Assembly (NCBI GenBank): GCA_902826605.1 | Contig: CADEFM010000009.1 | Coordinates: 124,001-188,000, forward strand | DNA from: an uncultured Acidobacteriota bacterium | GTDB lineage: Bacteria > Acidobacteriota > Terriglobia > Bryobacterales > Bryobacteraceae | DNA length: 64,000 nt | Reading direction: 5' to 3' | In this document: positions 8,403 to 17,840 of the stretch, piece after piece | Numbering within the stretch: the stretch's first letter is position 1 | Layout of the letters: each line of letters opens with the position of its first letter | Notes under the pieces: generated by a model | Databases searched by the model: none | What the model was told of the DNA's origin: nothing | The model's input: only the letters and a program-made list of their open reading frames with translations | Position numbers and translations under genes: made by a program

Positions 8403-9755
8403 TTGAACCTCCACGACACTATCGCCGCCGTGTCCACACCGCCCGGCCGAGGTGGAATTGGCGTGGTTCGGATCTCGGGCACGAGTGCACGTTCTATCGC
8501 GGATAGATTACTGCGATTCCCGCACGGATATTCATGGCAGCCATGGACCGCCGCGCTCGCGGAACTCACCAGTGAAGGAGATGGTGGAGCGGTCGACCAC
8601 GTCGTGGTTACTTATTTCGCCGCGCCGCGTTCTTATACCGCTGAAGATCTGGTGGAAATTTCCTGCCACGGCGCGCCCGTTGTCCTCCGCTACGCCCTGG
8701 AACGCGCCTGCGCCCTTGGCGCGCGTCTGGCGGAGCCCGGCGAATACACACTGCGTGCGTACTTGAATGGACGCATCGATTTGCCGCGCGCCGAAGCGGT
8801 GCGTGATTTGATTGAAGCCACCACGCTCTATCAGGCTCGCATTGCCGCGCAGCAAGTGGATGGTTCCGTGTCCCGGCGTTTGAAGCCGGTGAAAGAACAG
8901 TTGCTGGAATTGATTGCCTTGCTTGAGGCCGGGATCGATTTCGCCGAGGATGACATCGACGTGGCTCCTGCAGATGAAATTCTGCGGCGGATCGAACCCG
9001 TGCTCACCGCCGTGCGGGAACTGATCGCGAGTTTCGCCTACGGCAAGCTTGTGCATGAAGGCTTCACGCTAGCTATCGTAGGACGTCCCAACGTCGGCAA
9101 AAGTAGTTTGTTCAATCGCTTGTTGGAGCAAGACCGCGCCATCGTCACCAACCTTCCGGGCACCACCCGGGATCTGGTTTCCGAGACTGCTTCCCTCGAA
9201 GGTATTCCCGTGCGGTTCGTGGATACAGCTGGTATTCGCACCGGTGGCGATGTGGTGGAAAAGCTGGGCATCGAGCGCAGTCATCAGGCCATGGCGGATG
9301 CCGACCTGACGCTAGTGGTGGTGGATTTGTCCGTGCGGCTCGATCCACAAGATTCCGCGCTGATTGAGAAAGCGCGGTCGCAAGGCAAGGTGGTAGTGGC
9401 GGGTAATAAGTGTGATCTGCACAAGGGTAGCGAGATGGACGACGCGCTGCCGGTATCCGCGCTGACTGGCGCCGGCGTGCCTGAATTGCGGAGGCGCTTG
9501 CTCGAAGCCATCGCACCGCAGGGCCGTTTGGAGCAGGAAGGCGGCTTCATCACGAGTCTTCGGCATGAACAGTTGCTTCGGGAATCGAGCCAGGCTCTGG
9601 AGCACACGCAAACCGCTGTCACTTTGGGGCTGCCGCATGAGATGTTACTGCTCGACCTCTACGCAGCCCTGCGCCCTATCGACGCGATCACCGGCGCGAC
9701 TACCGCTGACGACATATTGAACCGTATCTTCTCCACTTTTTGTATTGGGAAGTGA
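8403..9755 (+). CDS. mnmE: tRNA uridine-5-carboxymethylaminomethyl modification GTPase MnmE
   Basis: 450 residues, the standard MnmE length. With MnmG it modifies the wobble uridine of certain tRNAs. The N-terminal formyl-THF-binding domain begins [19 protein letters not shown]; the GTPase domain shows GRPNVGKSS (G1, about residue 226), GTTRD (G2), DTAG (G3) and NKCD (G4); the protein ends with the invariant FCIGK. I set the start at TTG 8403: it gives the canonical N terminus and falls 22 bases after khpB, whereas the upstream ATG at 8274 would lie within khpB and add 43 unrelated residues. A GTPase with an intact C-terminal Cys, so expected to be functional. Confidence 0.95.
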   Translation: MNLHDTIAAVSTPPGRGGIGVVRISGTSARSIADRLLRFPHGYSWQPWTAALAELTSEGDGGAVDHVVVTYFAAPRSYTAEDLVEISCHGAPVVLRYALERACALGARLAEPGEYTLRAYLNGRIDLPRAEAVRDLIEATTLYQARIAAQQVDGSVSRRLKPVKEQLLELIALLEAGIDFAEDDIDVAPADEILRRIEPVLTAVRELIASFAYGKLVHEGFTLAIVGRPNVGKSSLFNRLLEQDRAIVTNLPGTTRDLVSETASLEGIPVRFVDTAGIRTGGDVVEKLGIERSHQAMADADLTLVVVDLSVRLDPQDSALIEKARSQGKVVVAGNKCDLHKGSEMDDALPVSALTGAGVPELRRRLLEAIAPQGRLEQEGGFITSLRHEQLLRESSQALEHTQTAVTLGLPHEMLLLDLYAALRPIDAITGATTADDILNRIFSTFCIGK

Positions 9756-11113
9756 TGTCACCTGCTCAAGATGCACGGAACTGGCGAAATGAGCTTTCAC
9801 CCATGCTCCGCCTTGCCGCCCCGCTGGCTCTCTCTGAAATCGGCTGGATGGCCATGGGCATCGTCGACACGATGTTCGTTGGCCGGCTGAGCGCGGAAGC
9901 GATTGGCGCGATTAGCGTTGGCACCACCGTATTTCATACGCTCGCGATCTGCGCGGGCGGATTGCTGTTGGGAATGGATACGCTGGTAGCGCAAGCGGCG
10001 GGTGCGGGAGATCGCCCGGGCAGCCAGCGTTCTCTGGTGAACGGCATATGGCTGGCTGCTTTTTTGATCCCGATTGTGATGTGGACGGTGTGGATCGCTG
10101 CGCCCGCTCTATCGCGCTTTGGCGTGAACCCGAGTGTGCTGGGTGACGCGTTGCCGTACATTCACGCGCTGAATTGGAGCACGGCGCCGCTGCTGCTGTT
10201 CTTTGCGTTGCGCCGGTACTTGCAATCATTCGGCGTGGTTCGCCCCATCATGTGGACTCTGTTCGGCGCTAATCTCGTGAATATTGCGGGTAACTGGCTC
10301 TTCGTCTTTGGCAATCTTGGCGCGCCGCGTCTGGGAGCTGAAGGCTCTGCGTGGGCAACGTTTTGGTCGCGCATGTTTATGGTAGTTTCGCTCGCGGCGA
10401 TCGCCTGGCATCGTGAACATGAATTGACGAAGATCAGCTGGCGTCTGGACCTCAGCCGTCTGAGCGAGATATTGCGGCTGGGCCTTCCAGCCGCGGGACA
10501 AATGGCGGTGGAGTTCACAGTTTGGACGGCGGCCACCGTGCTCGCCGGCAGATTCGCGGCCGAAGTGCTGGCCGGGCATCAGATCGCACTTATGGTGGTT
10601 TCCACAACCTACATGATGCCCCTGGGTATAAGCGCGGCGGCCGCTGTCCGTGTTGGCCAAGCCATCGGCCGCGGCGACCCCCGCGGCGCCGCGCATGCCG
10701 GATGGACAGCAGTCGGGCTGGGAACGTTAGTGATGTCTTGCACTTCCGTACTGCTCCTCCTGTTCCCTGGTTTGATCGCACGTCTGTTCACCCCGGATGC
10801 GGCGGTGATCGCGGCGGCAACGCCCATCCTGCGAGTAACTGCGTTCTTTCAGTTGTTCGATGGATTTCAAGTGGTGATCACAGGCGCACTGCGCGGCGCT
10901 GGCGATACGCGCACTCCTATGCTGTGCCATCTCGGCGGGTATTGGCTGCTTGGATTTCCGTTTGGCATCTGGCTGGCGTTCGGTGCGGCCATGAATGCAC
11001 TCGGAATGTGGATGGGGTTGTCTCTTGGTGTTATTACCATTGGCAGCGCGCTGCTGCTCTTTTGGTGGGGGGCCGCGCGGCGTTTTGAACGCGCCGCCGT
11101 GTTCTACCATTGA
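9755..11113 (+). CDS. MATE family multidrug/Na+ efflux transporter
   Basis: 452 residues with 12 predicted membrane segments in two related halves, as in NorM/DinF proteins that export cationic drugs or organic compounds in exchange for Na+ or H+. Recognisable segments are RLAAPLALSEIGWMAMGIVD-T at the start, VGRLSAEAIGAISVG, ALNWSTAPLLLFFALRRYLQ and GALRGAGDTRTPML. The start ATG overlaps the mnmE stop by one base (TGATG at 9753-9757), favouring translational coupling and this start over an in-frame ATG 15 bases upstream inside mnmE. Substrate unknown. Confidence 0.9.
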   Translation: MSPAQDARNWRNELSPMLRLAAPLALSEIGWMAMGIVDTMFVGRLSAEAIGAISVGTTVFHTLAICAGGLLLGMDTLVAQAAGAGDRPGSQRSLVNGIWLAAFLIPIVMWTVWIAAPALSRFGVNPSVLGDALPYIHALNWSTAPLLLFFALRRYLQSFGVVRPIMWTLFGANLVNIAGNWLFVFGNLGAPRLGAEGSAWATFWSRMFMVVSLAAIAWHREHELTKISWRLDLSRLSEILRLGLPAAGQMAVEFTVWTAATVLAGRFAAEVLAGHQIALMVVSTTYMMPLGISAAAAVRVGQAIGRGDPRGAAHAGWTAVGLGTLVMSCTSVLLLLFPGLIARLFTPDAAVIAAATPILRVTAFFQLFDGFQVVITGALRGAGDTRTPMLCHLGGYWLLGFPFGIWLAFGAAMNALGMWMGLSLGVITIGSALLLFWWGAARRFERAAVFYH

Positions 11114-11134
11114 GGAATCATTTCCCCGCCCCGC

Positions 11135-12622
11135 ATGTCGCTCACACGCACGAAGTCCATTGACGAACTGATCTCCGCTAGTGAACGTCACGGTAGCCGC
11201 CTGCGGCGCACGTTAGGTTTGTGGAGTCTGGTGGCGATCGGCGTCGGAATCGTGATCGGGTCTGGAATATTTACCATGACCGGCACTGCGGCCGCTGGTC
11301 TCAACTATGACGTTCCTTCCATCCTGAAGGCTCCGGTAATCACCCTTCTCGGTGGGAAGGGTGTGGGCAGTTACGGACGGCCAGGAGCGGGTCCGGCGCT
11401 TTCAGTTTCTTTCTTGTTGGTAGCGCTCACGTGCGGGTTCGCCGCTCTGTGCTACGCCGAACTCGCCTCCATGATTCCCGTTGCGGGCAGCGCTTACACA
11501 TACGCCTATGCGACGCTCGGAGAGATTTTCGCGTGGATCATCGGATGGGATCTGATTCTGGAATATGCAGTGGCCGATATGGCTGTTGCGGTCGGATTCG
11601 CGGCATATTTTAACGATCTGCTGGACAATGTCTTCGGTCTTCACCTTCCCGCGCGCTTTGCGAATCCCGTGTTCGTGGAAGGACGCGCCACCGGCGCATG
11701 GTTCAACATTCCTTCATTTTTGCTGGTTCTGATTTTGACGTGCCTCCTGGTTCGCGGAGTGCGCGAGAGCTTCCGCGCGAACGCGGTCATGGTGGCGATC
11801 AAAGTCGCTGCGATTCTTGCCTTTATTCTCGGCGCGGCTCGTGCGGTGGACGCACGCAACTGGCAGCCATTCATGCCCAATGGTATTCCCGGAGTTCTCA
11901 CCGGCGCGGCCATCGTTTTTTTTGCGTACATCGGGTTCGACGCGCTCTCCACCACCGCGGAGGAATGCAAGAATCCGCAGCGCGATCTTCCTCTAGGAAT
12001 TCTCATCACCCTGGGATGCTGCGCGGTGCTCTATTCAAGCGTGGCGCTGGTACTAACTGGTATCGCGCATTGGACCACACTGAACAACGCAGCCCCGGTG
12101 GCCAACGCGTTGCAGGCGCTCGGATACAACCGACTCCGATTCGTGGTGACAACAGCCGCGCTGCTGGGTATGACAACGTCAGTTCTTATCGGGCAATATG
12201 GGCAAGCGCGTATTTGGTTTGCTATGTCGCGCGACCGTTTGCTGCCGCAGATGTTCTCCGCAGTGCATCCCAAGTTTCAAACGCCGCATATCAGCACATG
12301 GATCGCGGGACTTGCCGTCGCCATTCCAGCGGGCATTTGGGACATCGGAACGTTCGGCGATCTGACAAACATTGGCACACTGTTCGCCTTTGTGGTCGTC
12401 GCGGCCGGTGTGCTCGTTCTGCGGAGAACGCAGCCAGACCGGCCTCGCGCCTTTCGCGTGCCGTGGACCCCGGTTGTCCCCGCGCTGGCCATCGGCTGCT
12501 GTTTCTTGCTGATGCTAAGCCTTCCGCTGGAAACGTGGATACGATTTATTGTGTGGCTTGTCATTGGGCTTGGCATTTATTTTGGCTATAGCCGCAAGGC
12601 AGTTGACATGAGGCGAACATAA
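11135..12622 (+). CDS. APC superfamily amino acid permease
   Basis: 495 residues with about 12 transmembrane helices. The first helix carries the APC signature GVGIVIGSGIFTMTG; further family marks are FAALCYAELASMIPVAGSAY and FFAYIGFDALSTTAEE-KNP. These fit the cationic amino acid transporter (CAT/YfnA) branch, which moves amino acids with protons. The extra hydrophilic loop between helices 1 and 2 (PSILKAPVITLLGGKGVGS) is typical of that branch. It starts 21 bases after the MATE gene, so the two transporters are probably cotranscribed; the substrates need not be related. Confidence 0.88.
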   Translation: MSLTRTKSIDELISASERHGSRLRRTLGLWSLVAIGVGIVIGSGIFTMTGTAAAGLNYDVPSILKAPVITLLGGKGVGSYGRPGAGPALSVSFLLVALTCGFAALCYAELASMIPVAGSAYTYAYATLGEIFAWIIGWDLILEYAVADMAVAVGFAAYFNDLLDNVFGLHLPARFANPVFVEGRATGAWFNIPSFLLVLILTCLLVRGVRESFRANAVMVAIKVAAILAFILGAARAVDARNWQPFMPNGIPGVLTGAAIVFFAYIGFDALSTTAEECKNPQRDLPLGILITLGCCAVLYSSVALVLTGIAHWTTLNNAAPVANALQALGYNRLRFVVTTAALLGMTTSVLIGQYGQARIWFAMSRDRLLPQMFSAVHPKFQTPHISTWIAGLAVAIPAGIWDIGTFGDLTNIGTLFAFVVVAAGVLVLRRTQPDRPRAFRVPWTPVVPALAIGCCFLLMLSLPLETWIRFIVWLVIGLGIYFGYSRKAVDMRRT

Positions 12623-12637
12623 GGCGAATATAGAGGC

Positions 12638-13603
12638 GTGGACGGTCTGATCGGCATCGCACATCTCGCCGCGGAAAGCCCATCCCTTCTCGAAAAGAAG
12701 CGTGTGGAATACCTGGAGTTGCCGGCCCGCAGCTACCTGACCCGCTGTACCAGCTCACGCATGCCTTTCCGGTGGATGATTAACCTTTACCGTGGCTGTG
12801 AATTCGGCTGCAAGTATTGCTACGCGCGCTACACGCACGAATTCATGGAACTGCGTGACCCAGGCGCGTTTGAACGAAGGATTTTCGTCAAACGCTTCGA
12901 CCCGCAATTGTTTCATGGCGAGTTGCGAAAACTACCCCTGGGAGAACACATAGCGATCGGCAGTGCGACCGATCCCTATCAACCGGCGGAGGCGCGTTAA
13001 GGCGTGACCCGCGCGATGTGGGAGCAGTTCACCCGAACTGCGGGGCTACGTGTCGGGCTGATCACGAAATCGGACTTGGTTGTGAGAGATATCGATATTC
13101 TTCAGGAAGTCTCGCGCCGCCATTCGGTGACCGTTATTCTGACGATCACTACCTTGGATTGTCATTTGGCGCGAGCGCTGGAACCACTCGCGCCCCGCCC
13201 GGATCTGCGTATAGAAGCCGTACGCGCACTTGCGCGAGCCGGCATCCGCGTATCGGTAAATGTCTCACCAGTGTTACCTCTCATTAATGACAGCGAACTC
13301 TCGATTGGCAAAGTCGCCAAAGCCGCGGCCGAGGCTGGTGCGGTGGGTCTGGGCGCGAACGTAGTGTTCTTGAAAGATTGCGCGAAGAGCGTCTTCTTCC
13401 CATTCCTCCAAGAGCGATTCCCCACTCTCGTCCGGCGTTATGAAGAGCGTTTTAGGGATGGCGCATTCTTGGGCGGCGCATATCCGGACGTAATTCGCGA
13501 ACGCGTGCGGCGCATCCGCCGGCAACATGGTCTGGACGCGGCCGGCAGTCCGGCCCAGCCGGAATTGTGGCCGCGGGACCCCCAATTGACGCTATTCTCA
13601 TGA
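12638..13603 (+). pseudogene. SPL-like radical SAM protein interrupted by one in-frame TAA
   Basis: Two consecutive open stretches lie in the same frame: 12638-13000 and 13001-13603. The first has the radical SAM cluster motif C54-EFG-C58-KY-C61 and ends IAIGSATDPYQPAEAR; the second continues GVTRAMWEQFTRTAGLRVG without loss. In relatives of this Rv2578c/SPL-type family the residue after PAEAR is usually a Tyr or similar, so a single change in a TAY codon to TAA at 12998-13000 explains the split. Everything else (TDPYQPAE, KSDLVVRDID, RVSVNVSPVLPLIND) is well conserved over about 320 residues. Either a recent nonsense mutation or a base-call error. The start is GTG 12638, 15 bases after the permease. 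Confidence 0.8.
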
Positions 13604-13606
13604 TGA

Positions 13607-14053
13607 ATGGCTTCACTCGGTTACATGGAAATGGCGCTTCAACTTGCGCGGGAAGCGGACGCGGAGGGCGAGGTGCCGGTGGGCGCCGTGGTGGTGCTTG
13701 ACGGCGTCGTGATCGGCGCAGGCCGGAACCGCACCATCGCGGCGAATGACCCCACGGCGCATGCGGAAATTCTCGCGATAAGGGACGCAACTGCGGCCCT
13801 CCGCAACTATCGATTGGACGGCGCCACGATTTTCTCCACTCTAGAGCCGTGTGTAATGTGTGCCGGCGCGCTGGTGCATGCACGAGTGACGCGCCTTGTA
13901 TTCGGTGCGCGAGATCTGCGGTTCGGCGGCATTCGTAGTAAATTCCGCCTCGCGGATTCCGGTATCTTAAACCACCGCGTTCAGATTGACGAAGGGGAGC
14001 TCGGTGCGGCCTGCGCCGAGCTCTTGCAACGTTTCTTCGCTAAGAAGCGATGA
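13607..14053 (+). CDS. tadA: tRNA-specific adenosine deaminase TadA
   Basis: 148 residues. TadA converts A34 of tRNA-Arg(ACG) to inosine. The zinc deaminase motifs are intact: H52-A-E54 (TAHAEI) and P-C82-VM-C85, with Glu54 as proton shuttle. The C-terminal FGARDLRFGG region also matches. It starts three bases after the stop of the interrupted radical SAM gene; relatives often keep an unrelated gene in this place, so no functional link is implied. It converges with the minus-strand gene ending at 14062, only eight bases away. Confidence 0.93.
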   Translation: MASLGYMEMALQLAREADAEGEVPVGAVVVLDGVVIGAGRNRTIAANDPTAHAEILAIRDATAALRNYRLDGATIFSTLEPCVMCAGALVHARVTRLVFGARDLRFGGIRSKFRLADSGILNHRVQIDEGELGAACAELLQRFFAKKR

Positions 14054-14061
14054 CAAGCGGG

Positions 14062-14637
14062 TCATGCCGCTTGGCGAAGCGGCTGAGGAAATCGTAAATG
14101 CAATGGCTGTAACCGGCCGGGGTTCTGCAATACCGGACGGGGCCCGAGGCGCGACGGACCGTGAAAATACTCGTCCAGTGGGAACAAAGGATAGGGCAGC
14201 AACTCGCGAAATACTTTGCCGAGCTTCTGTTCGATCCGATAGACAGCGTGAAAGAAGTTGCCTCGATCTAAACCCAGCTTGCGGCCGCATAGCTTCCAGT
14301 CCGCGCCCAGCAAAAAATGGTAACGGAACAAACGATGTTCTTCTTCGCTCAACGCACGGCGCGTAACCAGACAAAAATCGGCCATATACTCTTCGTCTTT
14401 TCTGCCCCACGTGCCGGGACGGCTGCGCCCCAGGTGTGGCTCTACGGAGACCCGGCTCAAATAGCGTTCTTGAGTCACGCACTTGACGAACCGCTCGTGG
14501 CAGATGCGAAAAATCGAGCGCAATACGCAATTGCAGGGCCCCATCACTCCATTTCTTCCAATGTGCAATCCTGATCCGTGGCATTGCGTACAAGCGTGCA
14601 TGGCAAGCGCCAGTGTTTCCGAACGGGTCCATTCCAT
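14062..14637 (-). CDS. Conserved hypothetical protein with an N-terminal cysteine cluster
   Basis: 191 residues. Residues 15-45 have CTQCHGSG and, ten residues later, CNC and later CHERFVKC, a pattern like a DnaJ-type or other structural zinc site. The middle part (ALSEEEHRLFRYHFLLGADW-KLC) resembles helix-rich DNA-binding or sigma-like segments, with LGLDRGNFFHAVYRIEQKLG looking like a helix-turn-helix stretch; this is a pattern impression only. The ATG at 14637 is preceded by GGGAGGA and by the best sigma70-type promoter in the window. I do not recognise a named family. It might be a transcription factor or an anti-/sigma-like regulator. Confidence 0.65.
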   Translation of the reverse strand: MEWTRSETLALAMHACTQCHGSGLHIGRNGVMGPCNCVLRSIFRICHERFVKCVTQERYLSRVSVEPHLGRSRPGTWGRKDEEYMADFCLVTRRALSEEEHRLFRYHFLLGADWKLCGRKLGLDRGNFFHAVYRIEQKLGKVFRELLPYPLFPLDEYFHGPSRLGPRPVLQNPGRLQPLHLRFPQPLRQAA

Positions 14638-14689
14638 CTCTGCTGTGTCCTCCCAGACTCATCCGCGGCACCATAGCCGCCGATGAGGT

Positions 14690-14718
14690 ATAGTACGGCT
14701 AGACCAGATTAATGTCAA
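14690..14718 (-). promoter_or_regulatory. Near-consensus sigma70 promoter
   Basis: On the minus strand TTGACA (complement of 14713-14718) and TACTAT (complement of 14690-14695) are separated by exactly 17 bases. The -35 box is a perfect match and the -10 box matches 4 of 6. It points to the gene starting at 14637, leaving a leader of about 45 bases that contains a GGGAGGA ribosome-binding sequence. Confidence 0.7.
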
Positions 14719-14753
14719 ATTGTTTTTATGGATATTCTTGATTATTATCTTCT

Positions 14754-15893
14754 TTAGCCAGCTACTGTGCGATAAATGGCAAGCACTTGCCGCGCGGTGG
14801 CGTCCCAGTGGAAGCGGTTCGCCTGCAACAATCCCGCAGCCGCCAATTGATTTCGGCGCTTGGGATTCAACAGCACTTCACGCAGTCCTCGCGCGATATC
14901 GAACACATTGTCGGGACTGACCAATTCCGCCGCGTCTCCAACCGCTTCCACAAGTGACGGCATATTAGAGGCGATTACTGGGGTTCCGCAGGCCATTGCC
15001 TCAAGGGGAGCGAGCCCGAAGCCTTCGTACAGCGACGGAAACGCGAACAGTTCCGCAGCCCGATAGAACACCAGCAGAGTATCAATTGGAACGAATCCCA
15101 GAAAGCGGACCGCGGATTCGGTGCGGGTCTGCGCAACCGCGCGGCGAACCGCTGGATTTTTGGATAATTCGTCACCGATAATGACTAATCGCAAGCCCTT
15201 ATAACGTGGATGTTGCTCTAATTCCTGGCGTAATACGGCGAACGCTTCCACCAGGCGCGGGATGTTTTTGCGGGGACGTATCGTGCCAGCGTAAAGAATG
15301 AAGGGATGGTGAATGGAGTAACGGTCGAGGGTCGGTCGGTCAAATTCGTTACTTTGACCCGAATTAATGCTGGCGGTGAACACGGGATCCGGCGCACTAT
15401 AAATCGTGGAAATGCGTTCCGCGGGCACGCGGAGCACTTCTTCTATATCCCGCCGGGTGGTGTTTGAGACCGAAATGACGTGCGCAGCCCGCACTGCGGC
15501 CCGGCGGAAACGGGCTTCGTGGAACAGTTGCCGGAAGTCTTTGCCTCCCGGGAACAAAAGCGTGCTCATGTCGTGAATCGTCAGCACATAGGGTCGCGGC
15601 ATGCGCCAAGCCACCGTATTTAATGGAATATGGTATAAATTCGCTTTTAATGACCCCAGGAATGCAGGCATTTGGAGACTATGTTTCATGCCAAAATCAG
15701 CCTGAGCGTAAGGGGTTACGCGAAAATTGGGCCCCAGGCCCTCAATCTCATTCAGGTCGGCGGGAAGGGCCACCAAGGTATAGCGGTTCTCCTGGTCCAA
15801 CCTCGCCAGGGCGCGCGTAATATTGCGGATGTAAGTGCCGATGCCGAAATCGCGAACACGCCGCGCGTCGATTGCAATGTGAAGCGGCGGCAT
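14754..15893 (-). CDS. Glycosyltransferase family 4 protein
   Basis: 379 residues with a GT-B fold, a family that moves sugars from nucleotide donors to lipids or polysaccharides. The N terminus ([20 protein letters not shown]) is the typical GT4 start; the donor-binding half shows [20 protein letters not shown], the [20 protein letters not shown] motif with the conserved E-x7-E, and a C-terminal [14 protein letters not shown]. It is encoded 15 bases after glyA on the same strand, so rpiB, glyA and this gene probably form one transcript. Acceptor unknown; cell-envelope glycan work is likely but inferred. Confidence 0.9.
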   Translation of the reverse strand: MPPLHIAIDARRVRDFGIGTYIRNITRALARLDQENRYTLVALPADLNEIEGLGPNFRVTPYAQADFGMKHSLQMPAFLGSLKANLYHIPLNTVAWRMPRPYVLTIHDMSTLLFPGGKDFRQLFHEARFRRAAVRAAHVISVSNTTRRDIEEVLRVPAERISTIYSAPDPVFTASINSGQSNEFDRPTLDRYSIHHPFILYAGTIRPRKNIPRLVEAFAVLRQELEQHPRYKGLRLVIIGDELSKNPAVRRAVAQTRTESAVRFLGFVPIDTLLVFYRAAELFAFPSLYEGFGLAPLEAMACGTPVIASNMPSLVEAVGDAAELVSPDNVFDIARGLREVLLNPKRRNQLAAAGLLQANRFHWDATARQVLAIYRTVAG

Positions 15894-15908
15894 AAGGGCG
15901 GCTGCGCG

Positions 15909-17201
15909 TCAGCGCTTCCAGGAATAGAGCGGGAACTGCTTCGTAAGGACTCCCACTCGTTGTCTCACTTCGGTTCGCACGGTTTCGTCGGAGATATTTT
16001 CCAGCACTCGCGTGATGAGTTTGGCGATCTCGCGCATTTCCGCTTCACCGAATCCGCGCGTCGTTACAGCGGGGGTACCCAGGCGGATGCCGCTGGGATT
16101 CAGCGGAGGATTTGTGTCGTAGGGAATTGCGTTCTTATTCGCGGTGATGTAGGCGTGATCGAGGGCTACTTCGGCGTCCCTGCCGCGAACCCCTTTTGCA
16201 AAGACGTCCACCAGCATCAAATGCGTATCCGTTCCACCGGAGACAACGCGGAATCCAGCTTGGCTCAGGGAGGCCGCCAGCGTTTGGGCGTTAACGACCA
16301 CCTGCTTCTGATACGCCACGAACCCAGGCGACATGGCTTCCAGGAAGCACACCGCTTTGGCCGCGACAATATGCATGAGCGGTCCGCCCTGAATTCCGGG
16401 AAATACTGTTTTGTCGATGGCGGCGCCAAATTTCTCTTTGGCCAGAATCATGCCGCTGCGAGGACCGCGAAGGGTCTTGTGCGTGGTGGAGGTGACAATA
16501 TCGGCCCATTCGCACGGATTGGGATGCACGCGGGCAGCGACCAGTCCTGAAAAGTGAGCCATATCCACCATGAACAGCGCACCGACTGCATCGGCGATCT
16601 GACGAAAACGGGCAAAGTCGATAATACGCGGGTAGGCGCTGCCGCCGGCAACGATGATTTTGGGCTTGTGCTCTTCGGCCAAACGCGCGACTTCGTCGTA
16701 ATCGATACGTTCGGGGTCGGTGTCCGCATCCGGCTTACGCACACCATAAGGAACGATGTTGTACGTTTTGCCCGAAAAATTCAGCGGGTGTCCGTGCGTC
16801 AAATGTCCGCCGTGCGAAAGATTCATACCCAGAATCGTGTCGCCCGGCGTGAGCACCGCGGAGTATGCCGCCTGATTGGCTTGCGATCCGGAGTGGGGCT
16901 GCACATTCGCGTACTCGCATTGAAAAAGCGTCTTGACGCGTTCGCGGGCAAGGTTCTCCACGGCGTCGGCATTCTCACAGCCGCCATAGTAGCGCTTGCC
17001 GGGGTAGCCTTCGGCATACTTATTCGTGAAAGTACTGCCGGCGGCCTGCAGGATAGCTTCAGAGGTGAAGTTCTCACTGGCGATCAACTCCAGCCGCGTG
17101 TGCTGGCGGTCGGTCTCATTGCCGATCATCGCGAAGACTTCTGGATCGGCTTCGGCCAAAGGCCGCCGCATGCGTTGTTGTTCGGTGAGGGCAGGAGTCA
17201 T
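15909..17201 (-). CDS. glyA: Serine hydroxymethyltransferase
   Basis: 430 residues, in the usual 415-430 range. It interconverts serine and glycine with tetrahydrofolate and pyridoxal phosphate, supplying one-carbon units. The PLP lysine is K242 in [13 protein letters not shown]; other marks are [32 protein letters not shown] and [12 protein letters not shown]. The ATG overlaps the rpiB stop (ATGA, 17198-17201), so the two genes are translationally coupled, an arrangement frequent in Acidobacteria and their neighbours. No unusual features. Confidence 0.97.
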   Translation of the reverse strand: MTPALTEQQRMRRPLAEADPEVFAMIGNETDRQHTRLELIASENFTSEAILQAAGSTFTNKYAEGYPGKRYYGGCENADAVENLARERVKTLFQCEYANVQPHSGSQANQAAYSAVLTPGDTILGMNLSHGGHLTHGHPLNFSGKTYNIVPYGVRKPDADTDPERIDYDEVARLAEEHKPKIIVAGGSAYPRIIDFARFRQIADAVGALFMVDMAHFSGLVAARVHPNPCEWADIVTSTTHKTLRGPRSGMILAKEKFGAAIDKTVFPGIQGGPLMHIVAAKAVCFLEAMSPGFVAYQKQVVVNAQTLAASLSQAGFRVVSGGTDTHLMLVDVFAKGVRGRDAEVALDHAYITANKNAIPYDTNPPLNPSGIRLGTPAVTTRGFGEAEMREIAKLITRVLENISDETVRTEVRQRVGVLTKQFPLYSWKR

Positions 17202-17653
17202 TGTTTCTCCGGATTGAAATTTTCCAACTGCATCATTTTGTTCACGCGGCGCTCGTGGCGGCCGCCATCAAACGGTGTTTCCAAAAACAGTTTCACATAC
17301 TGGCGCGCCGTATCGGCGTCCGTGTATTTCGCCCCGAGCGCTATAACGTTCGCGTCGTTATGCCGGCGCGTGAGCTCGACTTCTTCGAAGCTATAAGCGA
17401 CGGCCGCCCGAATGCCATGGATCTTGTTGGCGGCGATGGACACTCCGATACCGGAGGCGCACACCACTATGCCTCGTTCGGCCGCACCGTTTGCCACGGC
17501 GCGAGCCACGGGCGCCGCGAAATCCGGGTAGTCGGATGATTCGGTTCCGTACGTCCCAAAGTCTTCCACTTGATGACCGTCTTCGCGCAAGGCGTCCGCG
17601 ATTTGCTGTTTGAGAGCGAACCCGGCGTGATCGGCGCCGATCGAAATTTTCAT
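17198..17653 (-). CDS. rpiB: Ribose 5-phosphate isomerase B
   Basis: 151 residues. It interconverts ribose 5-phosphate and ribulose 5-phosphate in the pentose phosphate pathway. The motifs are complete: [29 protein letters not shown], the Cys in [17 protein letters not shown], and SRRHND-type [15 protein letters not shown]. The frame is open upstream, but the start at 17653 gives the family's normal N terminus. It is the first gene of a minus-strand operon with glyA and a glycosyltransferase; on the other strand a divergent gene begins nearby, so the short intergenic region holds two promoters. Confidence 0.95.
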   Translation of the reverse strand: MKISIGADHAGFALKQQIADALREDGHQVEDFGTYGTESSDYPDFAAPVARAVANGAAERGIVVCASGIGVSIAANKIHGIRAAVAYSFEEVELTRRHNDANVIALGAKYTDADTARQYVKLFLETPFDGGRHERRVNKMMQLENFNPEKQ

Positions 17654-17675
17654 GGGATACTCAAGTTTACCACTC

Positions 17676-17840
17676 GTGCGAACTTCGCCCGTAGGGTCCA
17701 TTTTCCGCGTCTGCCCCCTGTGCGTGGACGACCGGGGCTTCCCGACCAACGCCAGACACCTAACCCTGCTGCTGCCTGGCGCCATTCTCTTGTTATTGAT
17801 ATTGCTGCTTTTTTTCGTGCGAAGAGAAAGCGGCATATGA
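17676..17840 (+). CDS. Possible small membrane protein coupled to the next gene
   Basis: A short open frame (GTG 17676, or ATG 17652 at the rpiB start) encodes about 54 residues: a CPLC pair near residue 13, then a strongly hydrophobic stretch (LTLLLPGAILLLLILLLFFV) and a basic end. Its stop overlaps the ATG of the next gene (ATGA, 17837-17840), which is what a translationally coupled leader gene would look like. The hydrophobic run may also be accidental. No family recognised. Confidence 0.35.
   Translation: MRTSPVGSIFRVCPLCVDDRGFPTNARHLTLLLPGAILLLLILLLFFVRRESGI

Noticed and set aside
12998..13000. Recoding of the stop codon as a special amino acid
   Set aside because: The codon is TAA, which is not used for selenocysteine (TGA) or pyrrolysine (TAG); mutation or error is simpler.
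13967..14674. A long minus-strand frame over the tadA end and the Cys-cluster gene
   Set aside because: Composition is Arg/Ser/Pro-rich with no motif; the other minus-strand frame has the conserved cysteines and a matching ribosome-binding site.
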